From an uncultured Cellulosilyticum sp. (GTDB lineage: Bacteria > Bacillota > Clostridia > Lachnospirales > Cellulosilyticaceae), in the NCBI GenBank assembly GCA_934725855.1, contig CAKVCL010000036.1, positions 1 through 29,662 of the forward strand: a DNA stretch of 29,662 nt, given 5' to 3'. The position numbers were made by a program, and so were the translations under genes. This document shows positions 29,436 to 29,662 of the stretch, piece after piece; position 1 is the stretch's first letter; each line of letters opens with the position of its first letter. The notes below the pieces were generated by a model, which saw nothing but the letters and a program-made list of their open reading frames with translations, was not told the origin of the DNA and did not search any database.

Positions 29436-29662
29436 ATGGAATTATTAGAAGATTTAAGATTTACACATAATTATTGGAAGATTCTACTTCCTCTAATCTT
29501 TATGATTTTCGATTTCATCACTGGCTATTATAATGCTTGGAAAAAAAGTGATGTATCATCGTCGAAAATGCGTGACGGAATTGGCAAAAAACTAGCTGAG
29601 ATAGTTTATATCATTTCAGCAATGCTAATTGACTTAGCGTTTGGAACAAAAGCAGTAAGCGT
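29436..29662 (+). CDS. Phage holin, N-terminal part (continues at 1-213)
   Basis: ATG 29436 follows GAGGAGG, one base after the fibre gene's stop. The frame reads MELLEDLRFTHNYWKILLPL, then IFMIFDFITGYYNAWKKSD, a first membrane segment and the FDxxTG-type turn seen in holin family 4. It runs off the right end without a stop. Position 29586 corresponds to base 1 and to codon 51, so the complete protein is 120 residues. It shares a transcript with the tail genes and the endolysin. Confidence 0.88.
   Translation, partial: MELLEDLRFTHNYWKILLPLIFMIFDFITGYYNAWKKSDVSSSKMRDGIGKKLAEIVYIISAMLIDLAFGTKAVS
29586..29662. repeat. Right copy of 77-bp terminal direct repeat (circular join)
   Basis: These bases are identical to 1-77 and in the same holin reading frame. 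See the left copy for interpretation. Confidence 0.95.

Noticed and set aside
1..29662. tRNA genes, CRISPR arrays and insertion sequences
   Set aside because: I saw no tRNA T-arm-like sequences in the gaps, no regularly spaced repeats and no transposase; reading by eye could miss a divergent tRNA.

Overview
The window is a complete or nearly complete genome of a small tailed bacteriophage with a long non-contractile tail (siphovirus type). The first 77 bases (1-77) recur exactly as the last 77 (29586-29662), and the holin gene runs off the right end and continues on the left. The molecule therefore closes into a circular map of 29,585 bp. The overlap is probably an assembly join on a circular or circularly permuted genome. 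Every gene I can support is on the + strand. The DNA is AT-rich, ribosome binding sites are strong (AGGAGG type), promoters are TTGACA-17-TATAAT, TGA is a stop codon and Trp is TGG. With a GH25 endolysin carrying a clostridial-type repeat tail, this points to a low-GC Firmicutes host, perhaps an anaerobic gut Bacilli or Clostridia member. The host is inference.

Layout. 29436-29662 plus 1-1265: lysis (holin, GH25 endolysin). 1266-4847: early region of small genes, many with one membrane segment or a zinc ribbon, a membrane-anchored glucosaminidase-like protein, and a Cro-like HTH protein; four sigma70-type promoters and two or three terminators lie here. 4886-8400: DnaD-like replication protein with internal 12-bp iterons, coiled-coil and small unknown genes, and a DUF6273-type (C-type-lectin-like) gene at 7690-8400. 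8498-10695: recombination module (ERF annealing protein, PD-(D/E)XK nuclease, SSB, Ref-like nuclease). 10696-11247: two small DNA- or zinc-binding genes flanked by two look-alike structured non-coding elements. 11248-14129: a two-frame pair resembling tail assembly chaperones, then a ParB-like protein and a TET-associated-type glycosyltransferase. 14131-16599: terminase small and large subunits and a Com-like zinc-ribbon protein. 16596-16721: a promoter with an intrinsic terminator directly downstream of it. 16722-23237: portal, minor capsid protein, scaffold, major capsid protein with an Ig-like tail, connectors, major tail protein. 23291-29434: tape measure, tail hub, and baseplate or fibre proteins.

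How it works together. The early promoters share a boxed upstream sequence and would drive the small early genes and the replication and recombination genes. Late genes would be read from 16.6 kb onward through the structural genes into lysis. I see no integrase, no CI-size repressor, no DNA polymerase and no divergent lysogeny switch. The phage therefore looks virulent, or has lost or outsourced lysogeny.

Most interesting signal. The last third of the 7690-8400 gene contains a sharply bounded adenine-poor, GC-rich stretch (in 8241-8360: 14 A of 120, 73 G+C of 120) in an otherwise A-rich genome. It encodes a WTMSP...GVRPVINL lectin-like segment, and a perfect 10-bp hairpin with a 4-nt loop sits on the stop codon. 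That is the footprint of a diversity-generating retroelement variable region, but the genome has no recognisable reverse transcriptase and no template repeat. I propose a retroelement target diversified in trans. Other notable signals are the paired TGAGTTTG elements, the orphan ParB/glycosyltransferase pair, the displaced frameshifted tail-chaperone pair, and the attenuated late leader.
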